Shown in pieces: positions 30,605-39,276 of a stretch of DNA of 64,000 nt (the stretch's first letter is position 1; each line of letters begins with the position of its first letter). The translations under genes were made by a program, and so were the position numbers. The DNA comes from Boseongicola sp. SB0665_bin_10 (GTDB lineage: Bacteria; Pseudomonadota; Alphaproteobacteria; Rhodobacterales; Rhodobacteraceae). The notes beneath the pieces are model-generated. The model ran no database searches, was not told the origin of the DNA, and worked only from the letters and a program-made list of their open reading frames with translations. Location of the stretch: assembly GCA_009838075.1 (NCBI GenBank), contig VXSG01000044.1, positions 26,545 to 90,544 of the forward strand. The letters are read 5' to 3'.

Positions 30605-32257
30605 ATGGAAATGCGACACGCCGGACGTCTCCTTGTCGAATGCCTTGAGGTGCTTGGCGTGAAGCACGTTTTCGGCGTGCCCGGCGAGTCGTACCTTTCG
30701 GTGCTTGACGGGATGTTCCAGTCGCCGATCACCTTCGTGAACTCCCGGAACGAAGGCGGCGCAGGCTTCATGGCCGCAGCCTACGGAAAGCTGACGGGAC
30801 GGCCCGGACTCTGCTTCGTGACGCGCGGGCCGGGCGCCACGAACGCCTCGATCGGGGTTCACACCGCAATGCAGGACAGTTCGCCGATGATCCTCTTTGT
30901 CGGGCAGATCGAGACGACCGCCCGCGAGCGCGAAGTGTTCCAGGAGGTCGACTACCGCGCCTTCTTCGGGAACCTGGCAAAATGGGCAACGGAGATCGAG
31001 CATGCCGAGCGCATCCCGGAAACCGTCTCGCGCGCCTGGTCGACGGCGCTATCGGGCCGCCCCGGCCCCGTGGTCGTGGCATTGCCCGAGAACGTCCTGA
31101 CCGCCAACACCGACGTCGCCCCGATCGCCCGTGCTCCCGCCCTGCCAGCGCCCTCGCCGTCGGACGACGTCATTTGCGAGATCCGTACGGCCATTGAGAA
31201 GGCCGCACGGCCAGTCATCCTGGTCGGAGGCGGTGGCTGGACGCCGTCCGGCAAGGACGCACTTGCGCGCTTTGCCCAAGGCTCGGGCATTCCGGTGGTG
31301 ACGGCGTTCCGGTTCCAGGATCTCCACGACAACACGCTGGACACATATGCAGGCGAAGCCGGGGTCGGCATGCTGCCGGAGGTCCGGGAGACGCTTGCGA
31401 ACTCCGACCTCGTTCTCGCGCTCAACGTGCGCTTCGGCGAAATGACGACGGACAACTACGCGCTGTTCGATCTCCCGGACATGCGCCAGACGCTGATCCA
31501 CTCGCATCCTTCCTCGGCAGAGATCGGGAAGATATACCAGCCCGACATCGCGGTGCAGTCATGCCCGAACGCCCTTGCCCACGCACTTGCCGAAATGCCG
31601 GTCAAGGCAAGCTGGCCCGGCTGGAGGCACGCCGCGCGCCAAAGGTACGAGGCAACGTTCGACCTGCCGACCCTGCCCGGCCCGGTGAACATGGTCGAGG
31701 TGGTGCGGCACTTGCAGGACCGGCTCGACGACAACGCGATTCTCACCAACGGCGCCGGAAATTTCTCGATCTGGCACAGCAAGTATTTCCGCTACGGCGC
31801 CGGTCATCGTCTCCTGGCGCCGCAGTCCGGGGCGATGGGTTACGGACTGCCTGCCGCGATCATGGCCAAGATCGTTCACCCGGAGCGACAGGTCGTGTGC
31901 CTTGCCGGCGACGGCGACTTCCAGATGAACTGCCCGGAACTCGGCACGGCGATGCAGGCGGGGGCGGCGCCCGTGATCCTGGTCCTGAACAACCGGAGCT
32001 ACGGCACCATCCGGATGCACCAGGAACGGCACTTTCCGTTCCGCGTGTCAGGCACGGAGCTCACCAATCCGGATTTCGCGTCCCTTGCCCGGGCGTACGG
32101 GATGCTGGGCGACAAGATCGCGCAGACGGCGGATTTCGCGCCGGCCTTCGAGCGCGCCCTTGCCAGCCCCACGGGCGCCCTGCTCGAAATCCCGATCGCG
32201 ACCGAAGCGTTGACGCCCCACGTTACGATCGCCGACCTTCGCGAAGCTCCGAATTGA
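30605..32257 (+). CDS. Thiamine-pyrophosphate-dependent enzyme, acetolactate-synthase-like superfamily
   Basis: 550-residue TPP enzyme. The N-terminal PYR domain has FGVPGESYLSVLDG and the catalytic glutamate region EGGAGFMAAAYGKLTG, the central domain follows, and the C-terminal PP domain has the TPP motif GDGDFQMN ... LNNRSYGTI. It is shorter than sulfoacetaldehyde acetyltransferase and lacks an evident ilvN partner, so true acetolactate synthase activity is uncertain. It is divergent from the SoeA-like gene with 147 bases between starts. The ATG at 30605 follows a weak GGGAATC; ATG 30611 is also possible. Confidence 0.8.
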   Translation: MEMRHAGRLLVECLEVLGVKHVFGVPGESYLSVLDGMFQSPITFVNSRNEGGAGFMAAAYGKLTGRPGLCFVTRGPGATNASIGVHTAMQDSSPMILFVGQIETTAREREVFQEVDYRAFFGNLAKWATEIEHAERIPETVSRAWSTALSGRPGPVVVALPENVLTANTDVAPIARAPALPAPSPSDDVICEIRTAIEKAARPVILVGGGGWTPSGKDALARFAQGSGIPVVTAFRFQDLHDNTLDTYAGEAGVGMLPEVRETLANSDLVLALNVRFGEMTTDNYALFDLPDMRQTLIHSHPSSAEIGKIYQPDIAVQSCPNALAHALAEMPVKASWPGWRHAARQRYEATFDLPTLPGPVNMVEVVRHLQDRLDDNAILTNGAGNFSIWHSKYFRYGAGHRLLAPQSGAMGYGLPAAIMAKIVHPERQVVCLAGDGDFQMNCPELGTAMQAGAAPVILVLNNRSYGTIRMHQERHFPFRVSGTELTNPDFASLARAYGMLGDKIAQTADFAPAFERALASPTGALLEIPIATEALTPHVTIADLREAPN

Positions 32258-32580
32258 CTGGCCGCGGCGGGTTCCAGCGGAACCCTGGCGCTGCTTCATC
32301 GCGTCAACGCCACCCGCCTCTGCCTGCCCTGCGGGCCGCGACTTGCGGGCTTGCCCGTTTCCGTCCTCTCGGGCGTAACAACGTTCAGACGGACGCGGCC
32401 GGGAATCCGGATGACGTGCATGGGCGAGGATACCTGCGATTCGGACAGCGGCGCCGGCGGAACGGGCCCGTGGCCAGGGACGCCGTGCAGCATCTGAACG
32501 TCCGCCCTGGGCCCGAAGCGCACGCTTCCGCGCTGTTCCGAGATCCTCGTTTCAGCAGGACCGGAAGCCGCTCCGAGCTG
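32258..32580. other. Region between convergent TPP-enzyme and TauD-like genes
   Basis: No supported gene. On the minus strand the frame of the TauD-like protein stays open for 94 codons beyond its TGA (32581-32583), down to the next stop at 32296, giving a Pro- and Arg-rich peptide with G/C-ending codons. I do not recognise it and it has no ribosome site, so I do not call it. The region is clearly more GC-rich than the adjacent dioxygenase gene. Confidence 0.4.
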
Positions 32581-33447
32581 TCATTCAAACCAGCTCCGCA
32601 GCAGCCACCTTGGTGGATGGTCCGGATGGTTCTCGAATCCGTCGCGTGCGTGCAACATCATCCTGTTGTTCACTACGATGATGTCGCCCCGACCTAGCAT
32701 CACCGTAATGCGCAGCTCTTTCATGAGGTTGCGCGTTGCATCGATTGCCTCTTGAACCTTGTCGTTCCAGTGCTTGGTGAAGGGGCGTCCGTTCTCCAAG
32801 AATGCGTGCATCCACCTGAAGTCGAGATTTCCCTTGTCGTCGTAGGATACGATGGGTGCCTCGACCCTTTCGCCGCGCGCCGTGTCGAAGCAGAAGGGCC
32901 GCAGGAGCACTTCGACATGGCCGGGATCGATTCCTGCCAGACTGTCCAGCAACGTGTACGCGTTCACAAAGCGGCTCGCACCACCCTTGTATGCGGGATG
33001 AATGCTGTGCAGCAGAAATGCTCCGATGGGGTTCGGCAGTTCAGTCGACTCGGTGTGCTCGACGGCTTCCTGGTTGGACGAACTGAAGTTCTGGTCCTTG
33101 CTGCTCTTGAAACGCACTCCTGCGTCCTTGACGTTCGTCACGAGATCCTGCTTCAAATGTCTGGAATGGTGGACAATGGGATTGCCAAGGCACGGCGCGA
33201 GGCGCTTCGTCATGTGGATGCGCTGGTCAGGGTCGAGGCAAGGATAGCTGCTGCCATCAATGATGAAGAACCCGTTGCAACTGTAGACGTGTTGATCCAT
33301 GAGCGTTGAAGCCCAGTCTCTTGTGGCAACCGCCACGCACTGATCCTCATCGCCCATCAGATCGTCCAGTATTGCCTCTGGCAACGGAACAATGGCGCTG
33401 CTGAGGTCGAAGTGACCGTTTGGCCAAAGTGAAAATGTTGATGCCAT
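32581..33447 (-). CDS. TauD/TfdA-like Fe(II)/2-oxoglutarate dioxygenase
   Basis: 288-residue protein of the clavaminate-synthase-like fold. The metal site seems to be formed by HTES (first His and Glu) and the distal LHARDGFENH, with the 2-oxoglutarate-binding arginine in RWLLRSWF at the C-terminus. Family members hydroxylate or desulfonate small molecules (TauD acts on taurine), but this one is of no known subclass. Base composition is visibly lower in GC than neighbours and codons are mixed, so it was probably acquired. It stands alone on the minus strand next to a VapBC pair. Confidence 0.8.
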   Translation of the reverse strand: MASTFSLWPNGHFDLSSAIVPLPEAILDDLMGDEDQCVAVATRDWASTLMDQHVYSCNGFFIIDGSSYPCLDPDQRIHMTKRLAPCLGNPIVHHSRHLKQDLVTNVKDAGVRFKSSKDQNFSSSNQEAVEHTESTELPNPIGAFLLHSIHPAYKGGASRFVNAYTLLDSLAGIDPGHVEVLLRPFCFDTARGERVEAPIVSYDDKGNLDFRWMHAFLENGRPFTKHWNDKVQEAIDATRNLMKELRITVMLGRGDIIVVNNRMMLHARDGFENHPDHPPRWLLRSWFE

Positions 33448-33940
33448 CTCGGCGGACCCGTTTTTGGCGACCTGTCATGGAGTCGGGATTGCAAGCCTGA
33501 CCCGACTGAACAGTTCAGTGACGCAATTTCTATCAATTCCTGTCCACTTTGGACACTGGTTTTGGATGAAGTCTGGAATGTGCCACTGCGATAGGACAAT
33601 TCGGCGAATCAATGTTCCCCGTCCGCAACCTTCTGCAATGAGGTCCCACGACAGAAGGACACCCGAAACACAGCTCTGCGCAGAGGCGCGACGGTTTGAG
33701 CTCCCTCTTCTTGGGCGTACGGCACCGGTCGCCATGTTGGTGCTGCCCGGTCCCGTGCTCGTTTGCGCTTGCCCAATCGTTCTTGCCAAGCAGGACTGTG
33801 ACATCGGAAACTCCTTGTCCGTTCTTCGCTCCTCTCATGCCCGCATTCGAATTCCTGTTAGCCCGCCCATGTGCAGACGTTGCCGCAAGTAGCGAGAACA
33901 GCTATGGTAGACATATCGTGATTCTTCTACCCGAAAAGCC
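33448..33940. other. Lower-GC intergenic region between dioxygenase and VapB
   Basis: No gene is supported in 493 bases. A perfect inverted repeat, TGTCCA-CTT-TGGACA (33541-33555), lies 94 bases before the dioxygenase start and could be an operator. The composition matches the adjoining dioxygenase gene, so the whole patch probably arrived together. Confidence 0.45.
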
Positions 33941-34198
33941 ATGGGCCTCAACATCAAGAACAAGGAAACCTGTTCGCTAGCCAGCGAACTCGCCAGTCTG
34001 ACCGGCGAATCCAAAACAGCCGCGATCACCGTCGCGCTGCGCGAACGATTGGAACACGTGCGTCGACTACGTGGCTTGGAAGCCCGCACCCAAGAACTTC
34101 GCGCCATCGCCGGACGCTGCGCGAAGCTCATGGGGCCAGAATCAGCGGACATTGATCACGGCGAATTGCTTTATGACGACCTGGGTCTGCCCAAGTGA
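33941..34198 (+). CDS. VapB-family antitoxin (Rv0623 type)
   Basis: 85-residue antitoxin. The N-terminal ribbon-helix-helix (GLNIKNKETCSLASELASLTGESKTAAITVALRERL is the domain, residues 1-35 or so) matches the Rv0623-type PSK antitoxins, followed by a basic helix and an acidic tail (HGELLYDDLGLPK) that binds the toxin active site. It overlaps the toxin gene by four bases (GTGA). It autoregulates and neutralises the VapC below. Confidence 0.88.
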   Translation: MGLNIKNKETCSLASELASLTGESKTAAITVALRERLEHVRRLRGLEARTQELRAIAGRCAKLMGPESADIDHGELLYDDLGLPK

Positions 34199-34617
34199 TC
34201 GTCGACAGTTCCGCCTTGCTTGCGATCCTGATTCGCGAACCGGATGCAACACGTTACGAGGAGGCGATCCTGACCGCAACGACGTGCAGCATGTCTGTAG
34301 CGAACGTGCTGGAAACATCGATCGTCGTTGAGAGCAGAGGCGGCGTGCAGGCCGGTCATGAGTTGACCGCGTTCCTGGAAGTCGCCGAAATCCGGCCAGC
34401 TCCCGTCACTGCCGAACAACTGGAGGCGGCGCGCCAGGCATGGAGGAGATTTGGAAAGGGCCGGCATCCGGCAGCCTTGAACTTCGGAGACTGTTTCGCC
34501 TACGCACTCGCTCGAGTGACCTCTGAGCCGCTTCTGTACAAAGGCAACGACTTTGCCCTCACTGACATTCTCGCAGCGATGCCACCTGCGCATGGGCCAG
34601 CTGGCTCATCGAGCTGA
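34195..34617 (+). CDS. VapC-family PIN-domain ribonuclease toxin
   Basis: 140-residue PIN-domain toxin. Acidic active-site residues appear in MIVDSSALLAIL (Asp near the start), in NVLETSIVVE, and in LNFGDCFAYALA plus LLYKGNDFALTDI at the C-terminus. VapC toxins cleave tRNA or rRNA. The GTG start at 34195 overlaps the antitoxin stop. The pair lies between the transferred dioxygenase and a LacI regulator. Confidence 0.88.
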   Translation: MIVDSSALLAILIREPDATRYEEAILTATTCSMSVANVLETSIVVESRGGVQAGHELTAFLEVAEIRPAPVTAEQLEAARQAWRRFGKGRHPAALNFGDCFAYALARVTSEPLLYKGNDFALTDILAAMPPAHGPAGSSS

Positions 34618-34690
34618 CCGCGTGTGCTGGCATCGGCAGACCATGCCCGTGCATGACCGATGAAGCAGCCGGCCCGAAACTCATCGGCAG

Positions 34691-35755
34691 TCACATGCCC
34701 TTCCTCTTCAACGTGTCCCCGAATTGGATCTGCGGCGTCAGTTCCACCCTGCGCCGCCCGGAACCCTTTCCCTCGGCGTTGCGCTCCACGATGATCTCGG
34801 CAGCCTTGCGCCCGGTTTCCCGGCGACCTGCATCCATGGTAGCGAGCCTGACAGAAATCCCGTCCAACAGTTCCGAGCCGTTGAATCCCGCGAGGCCGAT
34901 CTGGCCGGGCACGTCGATTCCCCTGTCCAGCAGGTACAGCAGCCCGCCCGCACCGATCATGTCGTTGGAATAGTAGATGAAGTCGAGATCGGGGCACCGG
35001 GTCAGGATGCACTCGGTCAGCTCGCGCCCCTTCAAGAGCGACGAGCCGCCTTCGTAGAATTCCTGGGCCGCGACCTCGATGCCTTCCTTTGCCAAGGTCT
35101 CCGTAAAGCCCTCGAACCGCTTTCGCGCACGGTGGTCCATTGGCATCTTCGTGCCAAGAAAGCCGATCCTTCGATATCCGTAACGTGCGATCTGGGCCGC
35201 CATTTCGCGTCCCGCCCTTCGATGGCTGATGCCGACAACGGAGTCGATGCACTCGCCGTCGGTGTCCATGATCTCGACCACCGGTATGCCCGACGCGGCC
35301 AGCATGGCACGCGAGGCGTCCGAATGCTCGATCCCGGCGATGATGACTCCGGACGGTCGCCAGGACAGCATCTGGAACAGCACCTGTTCCTCCTTCTCCG
35401 GCAGGTAGTTGGTCACGCCGACGACCGACTGAAGCGGCGTCTCTTCCAGGGCTTCGGAAATTCCGGTCAGGACTTCCGGGAACACCATGTTCGACAGGCT
35501 TGGGATGATGACCGCCACCAGATTGACCTTGTTCGACGCAAGAGCGCCCGCAATCCTGTTCGGCACGTAGCCAAGCGCCTTCGCCGCCCTCAGGACCTTT
35601 TCCCGTGTGGCGTCCGAGACATCCCCGCGGTTCCTCAAGACCCTGCTGACCGTCATTTCGGAAACGCCCGAAGCCGAGGACACGTCCTTCAGCGTCAACG
35701 GCCGCGTTGGCGCCCTGGAGTCCTTCGTCAACGGAATGATCTTGTCATCGCTCAT
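34691..35755 (-). CDS. LacI-family transcriptional regulator
   Basis: 354-residue repressor. A flexible N-terminal tail leads to the LacI helix-turn-helix (TLKDVSSASGVSEMTVSRVL) and hinge helix (GYVPNRIAGALAS), then a periplasmic-binding-protein-like sensor domain ending with PQIQFGDTLKRKGM, a form seen in the GntR gluconate branch. No sugar catabolic genes lie beside it, so its target is elsewhere or unknown. Start ATG 35755 (MSDDK) rather than 35773. A tRNA gene lies upstream. Confidence 0.9.
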   Translation of the reverse strand: MSDDKIIPLTKDSRAPTRPLTLKDVSSASGVSEMTVSRVLRNRGDVSDATREKVLRAAKALGYVPNRIAGALASNKVNLVAVIIPSLSNMVFPEVLTGISEALEETPLQSVVGVTNYLPEKEEQVLFQMLSWRPSGVIIAGIEHSDASRAMLAASGIPVVEIMDTDGECIDSVVGISHRRAGREMAAQIARYGYRRIGFLGTKMPMDHRARKRFEGFTETLAKEGIEVAAQEFYEGGSSLLKGRELTECILTRCPDLDFIYYSNDMIGAGGLLYLLDRGIDVPGQIGLAGFNGSELLDGISVRLATMDAGRRETGRKAAEIIVERNAEGKGSGRRRVELTPQIQFGDTLKRKGM

Positions 35756-35852
35756 CTGATCGCCTCGCTGCAATGGCCCTCATGCCGTTGCCCGAAGGCA
35801 ATGGCGCAAGCCGCTTGATCACGCCGCCAGAAAAAGGGAAAAGCGCTGAAGC

Positions 35853-35928
35853 GGCCTCGTAGCTCAGAGGATAGAGCAACCGCCTCCTAAGCGGTAGGTC
35901 ATAGGTTCGACTCCTATCGGGGCCGCCA
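35853..35928 (+). tRNA. tRNA-Arg (anticodon CCT)
   Basis: Complete 76-base cloverleaf with encoded CCA. Acceptor stem GGCCTCG/CGGGGCC (one T-G pair), TA at 8-9, D-arm GCTC...GAGC, anticodon stem ACCGC/GCGGT with loop CTCCTAA and anticodon CCT at 35886-35888, T-arm ATAGG-TTCGACT-CCTAT, discriminator G and CCA at 35926-35928. It reads AGG arginine codons. It is located between the LacI gene and the winged-helix gene, both on the other strand. Confidence 0.96.
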
Positions 35929-36117
35929 CTCTCTCGCCGGTTCACGTCCCGACCCGCGTGCGCATGGGCGGAAACGCCGGGCATCACGAGGAATTCGGGC
36001 ACCCGCGACGCCAGGCCACGGACCATGGAACCGGCACCGCGCACGGATCTCGCGACCTGCTGACGCCCGTGTCCGGCATCGTGTCGGCGTCCTGTCCTTC
36101 GAGCGCTCCGGATCGCG

Positions 36118-36822
36118 TCAGGCCACTCGAATCGCGTTCCGGTTGATGTCCAGCACGTAGCCTTGCCTGGCGACGGTCTTGATCAGCAACTCGGCCACGA
36201 TCTGGTTGCCAAGGGCGTCCCTCAAGCGCTTGATCCGCGTGGCGCCGGAAGCTTCCTCGCAATCTTCCGGCGACCGGCCGGAAATCACTGCCTCGATCTC
36301 GGCACCGCTGAGAACTTCCCCGTCCATGCGCGCTTCCGCGAGCACGGAGATCGTCTCGACCGCCGCACTCGTCAGCTTGAACTCCATGTCGTTGATGATC
36401 ACGAAGTTCCCTTCACGGTCTATCGTGAGCGAAGACACCTGGATGCCCTGCCTCTCGATCATGCCGACCCGGCGATTGAGAAGGATGATCGTGGCGACGA
36501 ATGCGAGGCACGCGACGAGAAGCCCGGTTGCGAAGAGCATGAGAACAAAGATCACGAGGCGATATCCGGCGAGAACGTCGGAAAACGCGGTGCCTGACTG
36601 GGCGAGGACTTCAAGAAGCTTGATCTCCGCCTCCGAAGTCAGGTCCGCGTTGTCGACGAAGAGCTGCTCAACACGCGCATTGAAGGCGTTCGCATCGGGC
36701 AGGTTCAGCAGGAGGAACGCTCCCGCGCCGCCGAGTATCAGGACGATCGCGACGATGCCAAGGACGACGACGCGCGCACCAGCGACCCTCGCTTCAGAAG
36801 CGGAGGAAGTACTGTCCCGCAT
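36118..36822 (-). CDS. Membrane-anchored winged-helix protein
   Basis: 234 residues. Two hydrophobic spans (about 20-42, VVVLGIVAIVLILGGAGAFL; and 90-115, LVIFVLMLFATGLLVACLAF) flank a periplasmic segment of about 45 residues. The C-terminus has the fold of an OmpR-type winged helix: FKLTSAAVETISVLAEA, then ATRIKRLRDALGN and ARQGYVLDI. Unlike ToxR or CadC, where the DNA-binding domain is N-terminal to a single span, the domain here follows two spans. ATG 36822 follows GGAGGAAGG with almost no gap. It overlaps the end of the exported-protein gene upstream by 29 bases, so they are probably cotranscribed. Confidence 0.72.
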   Translation of the reverse strand: MRDSTSSASEARVAGARVVVLGIVAIVLILGGAGAFLLLNLPDANAFNARVEQLFVDNADLTSEAEIKLLEVLAQSGTAFSDVLAGYRLVIFVLMLFATGLLVACLAFVATIILLNRRVGMIERQGIQVSSLTIDREGNFVIINDMEFKLTSAAVETISVLAEARMDGEVLSGAEIEAVISGRSPEDCEEASGATRIKRLRDALGNQIVAELLIKTVARQGYVLDINRNAIRVA

Positions 36823-37087
36823 CCTTCCTCCTTTGCTCCAGCCCGCTGTCGTCAAACACCGACTGCACTTGCAGCAGTTTCCATCCGGACGCTTTCAGCC
36901 TCTCCGCGACGTCCTGCAGCACCTGATCCGACATGGTGCAGGGTTCCGCGTCGATCCGGACCACGCCGTAGTGAAGCTTGAGCGGATCTTCGCGGCTGGC
37001 CTTGTAGTCGGCGTAGCAGACGGCCTGCGCCTGTCCCGCCAAGCAAAGAAATGCCGCGAATGCGCAGGTCATGAAACGTGCATACAT
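36794..37087 (-). CDS. Small exported protein of unknown function
   Basis: 97 residues with a signal peptide (FMTCAFAAFLCLAGQAQA) and a mature domain with two cysteines (VCYADYKASREDPLKLHYGV; AEPCTMSDQVLQDVAERL). I do not recognise a named domain; it looks like a periplasmic protein conserved with its neighbour. It overlaps the membrane winged-helix gene, and could serve as its periplasmic partner; this is inferred only from the linkage. Start ATG 37087, with ATG 37072 as an alternative. Confidence 0.65.
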   Translation of the reverse strand: MYARFMTCAFAAFLCLAGQAQAVCYADYKASREDPLKLHYGVVRIDAEPCTMSDQVLQDVAERLKASGWKLLQVQSVFDDSGLEQRRKDAGQYFLRF

Positions 37088-37257
37088 GCCGCCAGTGTTT
37101 CCGCGCGCCAGCGAAAAATCAATATCATCCGACCCTTGGTCGCCCGTTATCCCATGTCAACGGGCTGATATTGGGTGTCCCGATCAATGCGTTCCACCCT
37201 GCAATCATGAAGCGGCAACATGGGTCGCCGCACGACATCCAAGATTGGAGAACACTC

Positions 37258-37773
37258 ATGGCCAGCAGAATAGCCCTTGCGGCATCAGCCGTCGTCGCAC
37301 TCGCCTTGACGCTCCCGCCAGCCCCGGTCCGGGCCGACCCCGATGACTTTGGCAGGATTCTGGCGGGCCTCGCGATGTTTGGATTGCTTGCCGTCGCCCT
37401 CGACGACATCGACGACGAGGCGGAAACCGCCATGGTGAAGAAACGCTGGCCACCGCAGGGGCACCATGGCTTCCGAAACCGTCACCGGCCGTCCTCGGAG
37501 GCCCAGGTCTTGAACGGACGGATTCTCCGGCGAAACCCGGCAGGTCTCCACGACTACAGGAGCATGCCCCTTCCCGATCGCTGCCGGCGCATCGTGAATT
37601 CGGGCCATGGGCATCGCGCGGTCTATTCGGCCACCTGCCTGGATCGGAAGTACCGACACGCTTCACGCTTGCCCGAAAGGTGTGAACGCATTGTCCGCAC
37701 TGCCCGCAAGGACCTGATCGTCTACGGCGCACGCTGCCTGGCGCGCGAAAGCTGGCGTGTCCGCCTGCGTTGA
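37258..37773 (+). CDS. Exported protein with two cysteine-pair repeats
   Basis: 171 residues, signal peptide MASRIALAASAVVALALTLP ... VRA. A hydrophobic stretch follows (FGRILAGLAMFGLLAVALDD), and then two related repeats: DRCRRIVNSGHGHRAVYSATC and ERCERIVRTARKDLIVYGARC, each bracketed by two cysteines about 19 apart. This suggests a repeated disulfide-stabilised unit. The function is unknown. ATG 37258 follows GGAGAACACTC. Confidence 0.7.
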   Translation: MASRIALAASAVVALALTLPPAPVRADPDDFGRILAGLAMFGLLAVALDDIDDEAETAMVKKRWPPQGHHGFRNRHRPSSEAQVLNGRILRRNPAGLHDYRSMPLPDRCRRIVNSGHGHRAVYSATCLDRKYRHASRLPERCERIVRTARKDLIVYGARCLARESWRVRLR

Positions 37774-38020
37774 GGAACGGCGTGCGGCGAAAGCCTGGCG
37801 GCCCGGCCAACTGAAGGCGAGGGTTCGCGAGCATCGCGAAGGTCGCGTCGGGAGCTGTCGCACAAGCGCGCCCGCAGCCCAGGCCATCCGGCCAGGCGGT
37901 GGTGGCTGGCGGACCGACTCGATCGAGCCTGTCCGACCGCGCCCGAACGCGACCTTGCAAGAGCGGCGACACGCGCCTTCGTCCCGCCCGCGGGCGATCG
38001 GGGCAGGGCTGGTCCGGCGC

Positions 38021-39196
38021 CTACTGCAAGTCCGAAAACGCGCGCTCGATCCGGTCGATCGCGGACATCAATGTCGGACGCGGCAGTGCCAGGTTGAACC
38101 GCATGTGACCCGAGCCACCGGTTCCGAACTGGGTGCCGGGGCTCGGCGCCACCTTCACGGCGAGCAGACGCTCCAGCAGCTCTTCGTCGGACATGCCGAG
38201 AGCGGTGAAGTCCACCCATGCCAGATATGTCGATTCCATCTCCATGACGCCGACACCGGGAATTGCGGCGACCCGCCGGGCAAAGGCGCGGAAATTCTCG
38301 GCAAGATAGGCCCGTGCCGCCTCGGACCAGTCACCGCTTTGCGCGAAGGCGGCGGTGAGCATCGCCATGCCGAAGCGGTTGGGCGAGGACTCTCGGTCAG
38401 CCAGCACCCTGTCGACCCGTGCCCGAACGTCCGGATCCGGGGCGACAAGAAGTCCCGTCTCGCCGCCGGCGATGTTGAAGCCCTTTGACGCGGCGGTCAG
38501 CACGACCAGCCGGTCGATGTGCCCTGGCGCCGCCACGGCCGTCGGCACGAACTTCGCATCCGGAAAGGCCAGGTCCATGTGAATCTCGTCGGAGATCAGC
38601 ATCAGGTCGTTAGCCTCGCAAAACTCCGCCAAGGCCCTGATTTCCTCCGCCGCCCAAAGCCGTCCGCCCGGATTGTGCGGCGTGCAGAAGGTCACGATCC
38701 GCTCGCGGCCGGTCAAGGATGACTGCAAGGCGTCCAGATCCATGCGAAACTGGCCGTCCTGAACCTCCAGGCGGCTTTCCACGATTTCCCGGTCCATGTT
38801 TCGCACCTGGCGATAGAACGCGTGGTACACCGGAGAGAATACGACAATGGAGTCCCCCGGTTCGCTGAACGTCGCGATCACGTCGCCATAGCCGCTCACG
38901 ACGCCATGGGTGTAGCGAACCCAGCCGGGATCGATGTCATCCCATCCGTGGCGGGACCTGTACCATGCCGCCACGGCCTGACTGGCAGCGCCTGCATTTC
39001 CGAAATACCCGCAGTACCCCAGGTCCACTTCGGCCTGAAGCGCCGCGCGGATGGCGGGCGCTGCAGGAAAGTCCATGTCCGCGACCCACATGGGAATGAT
39101 CTCCGGGTCATCCACGCCGAAGGCCTGCGCAAGGTTGTCATACTTGGCCGAATGCGAGCCGCGAATCACGAGCTGGGTATCGAGGTCATGGGTCAT
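38021..39196 (-). CDS. MalY/PatB-family PLP-dependent C-S lyase or aminotransferase
   Basis: 391-residue fold-type-I PLP enzyme. Motifs: WVADMDFPAAPAIRAAL at the N-terminus, CTPHNPGGRLW and ISDEIHMDLAF, and the PLP lysine in TAASKGFNIAGG. This matches the MalY/PatB class, which includes cystathionine beta-lyases that release homocysteine, ammonia and pyruvate. ATG 39196 is preferred over 39265 as the family begins at this position. It is divergent from def. A role in sulfur metabolism would suit the wider gene set, but the linkage is loose. Confidence 0.88.
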   Translation of the reverse strand: MTHDLDTQLVIRGSHSAKYDNLAQAFGVDDPEIIPMWVADMDFPAAPAIRAALQAEVDLGYCGYFGNAGAASQAVAAWYRSRHGWDDIDPGWVRYTHGVVSGYGDVIATFSEPGDSIVVFSPVYHAFYRQVRNMDREIVESRLEVQDGQFRMDLDALQSSLTGRERIVTFCTPHNPGGRLWAAEEIRALAEFCEANDLMLISDEIHMDLAFPDAKFVPTAVAAPGHIDRLVVLTAASKGFNIAGGETGLLVAPDPDVRARVDRVLADRESSPNRFGMAMLTAAFAQSGDWSEAARAYLAENFRAFARRVAAIPGVGVMEMESTYLAWVDFTALGMSDEELLERLLAVKVAPSPGTQFGTGGSGHMRFNLALPRPTLMSAIDRIERAFSDLQ

Positions 39197-39276
39197 GCCT
39201 CGACCTATCCAGTCAGTCGCAGGCCTGCAAGCAAGGTCGGCTTGCCGCCGACCCCGCCTTCTCATAGACGAAGCCC

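Noticed and set aside
30605..32257. Annotation of the TPP enzyme as acetolactate synthase or sulfoacetaldehyde acetyltransferase
   Set aside because: No small regulatory subunit is nearby and the length is shorter than Xsc; the superfamily call is all that the sequence supports.
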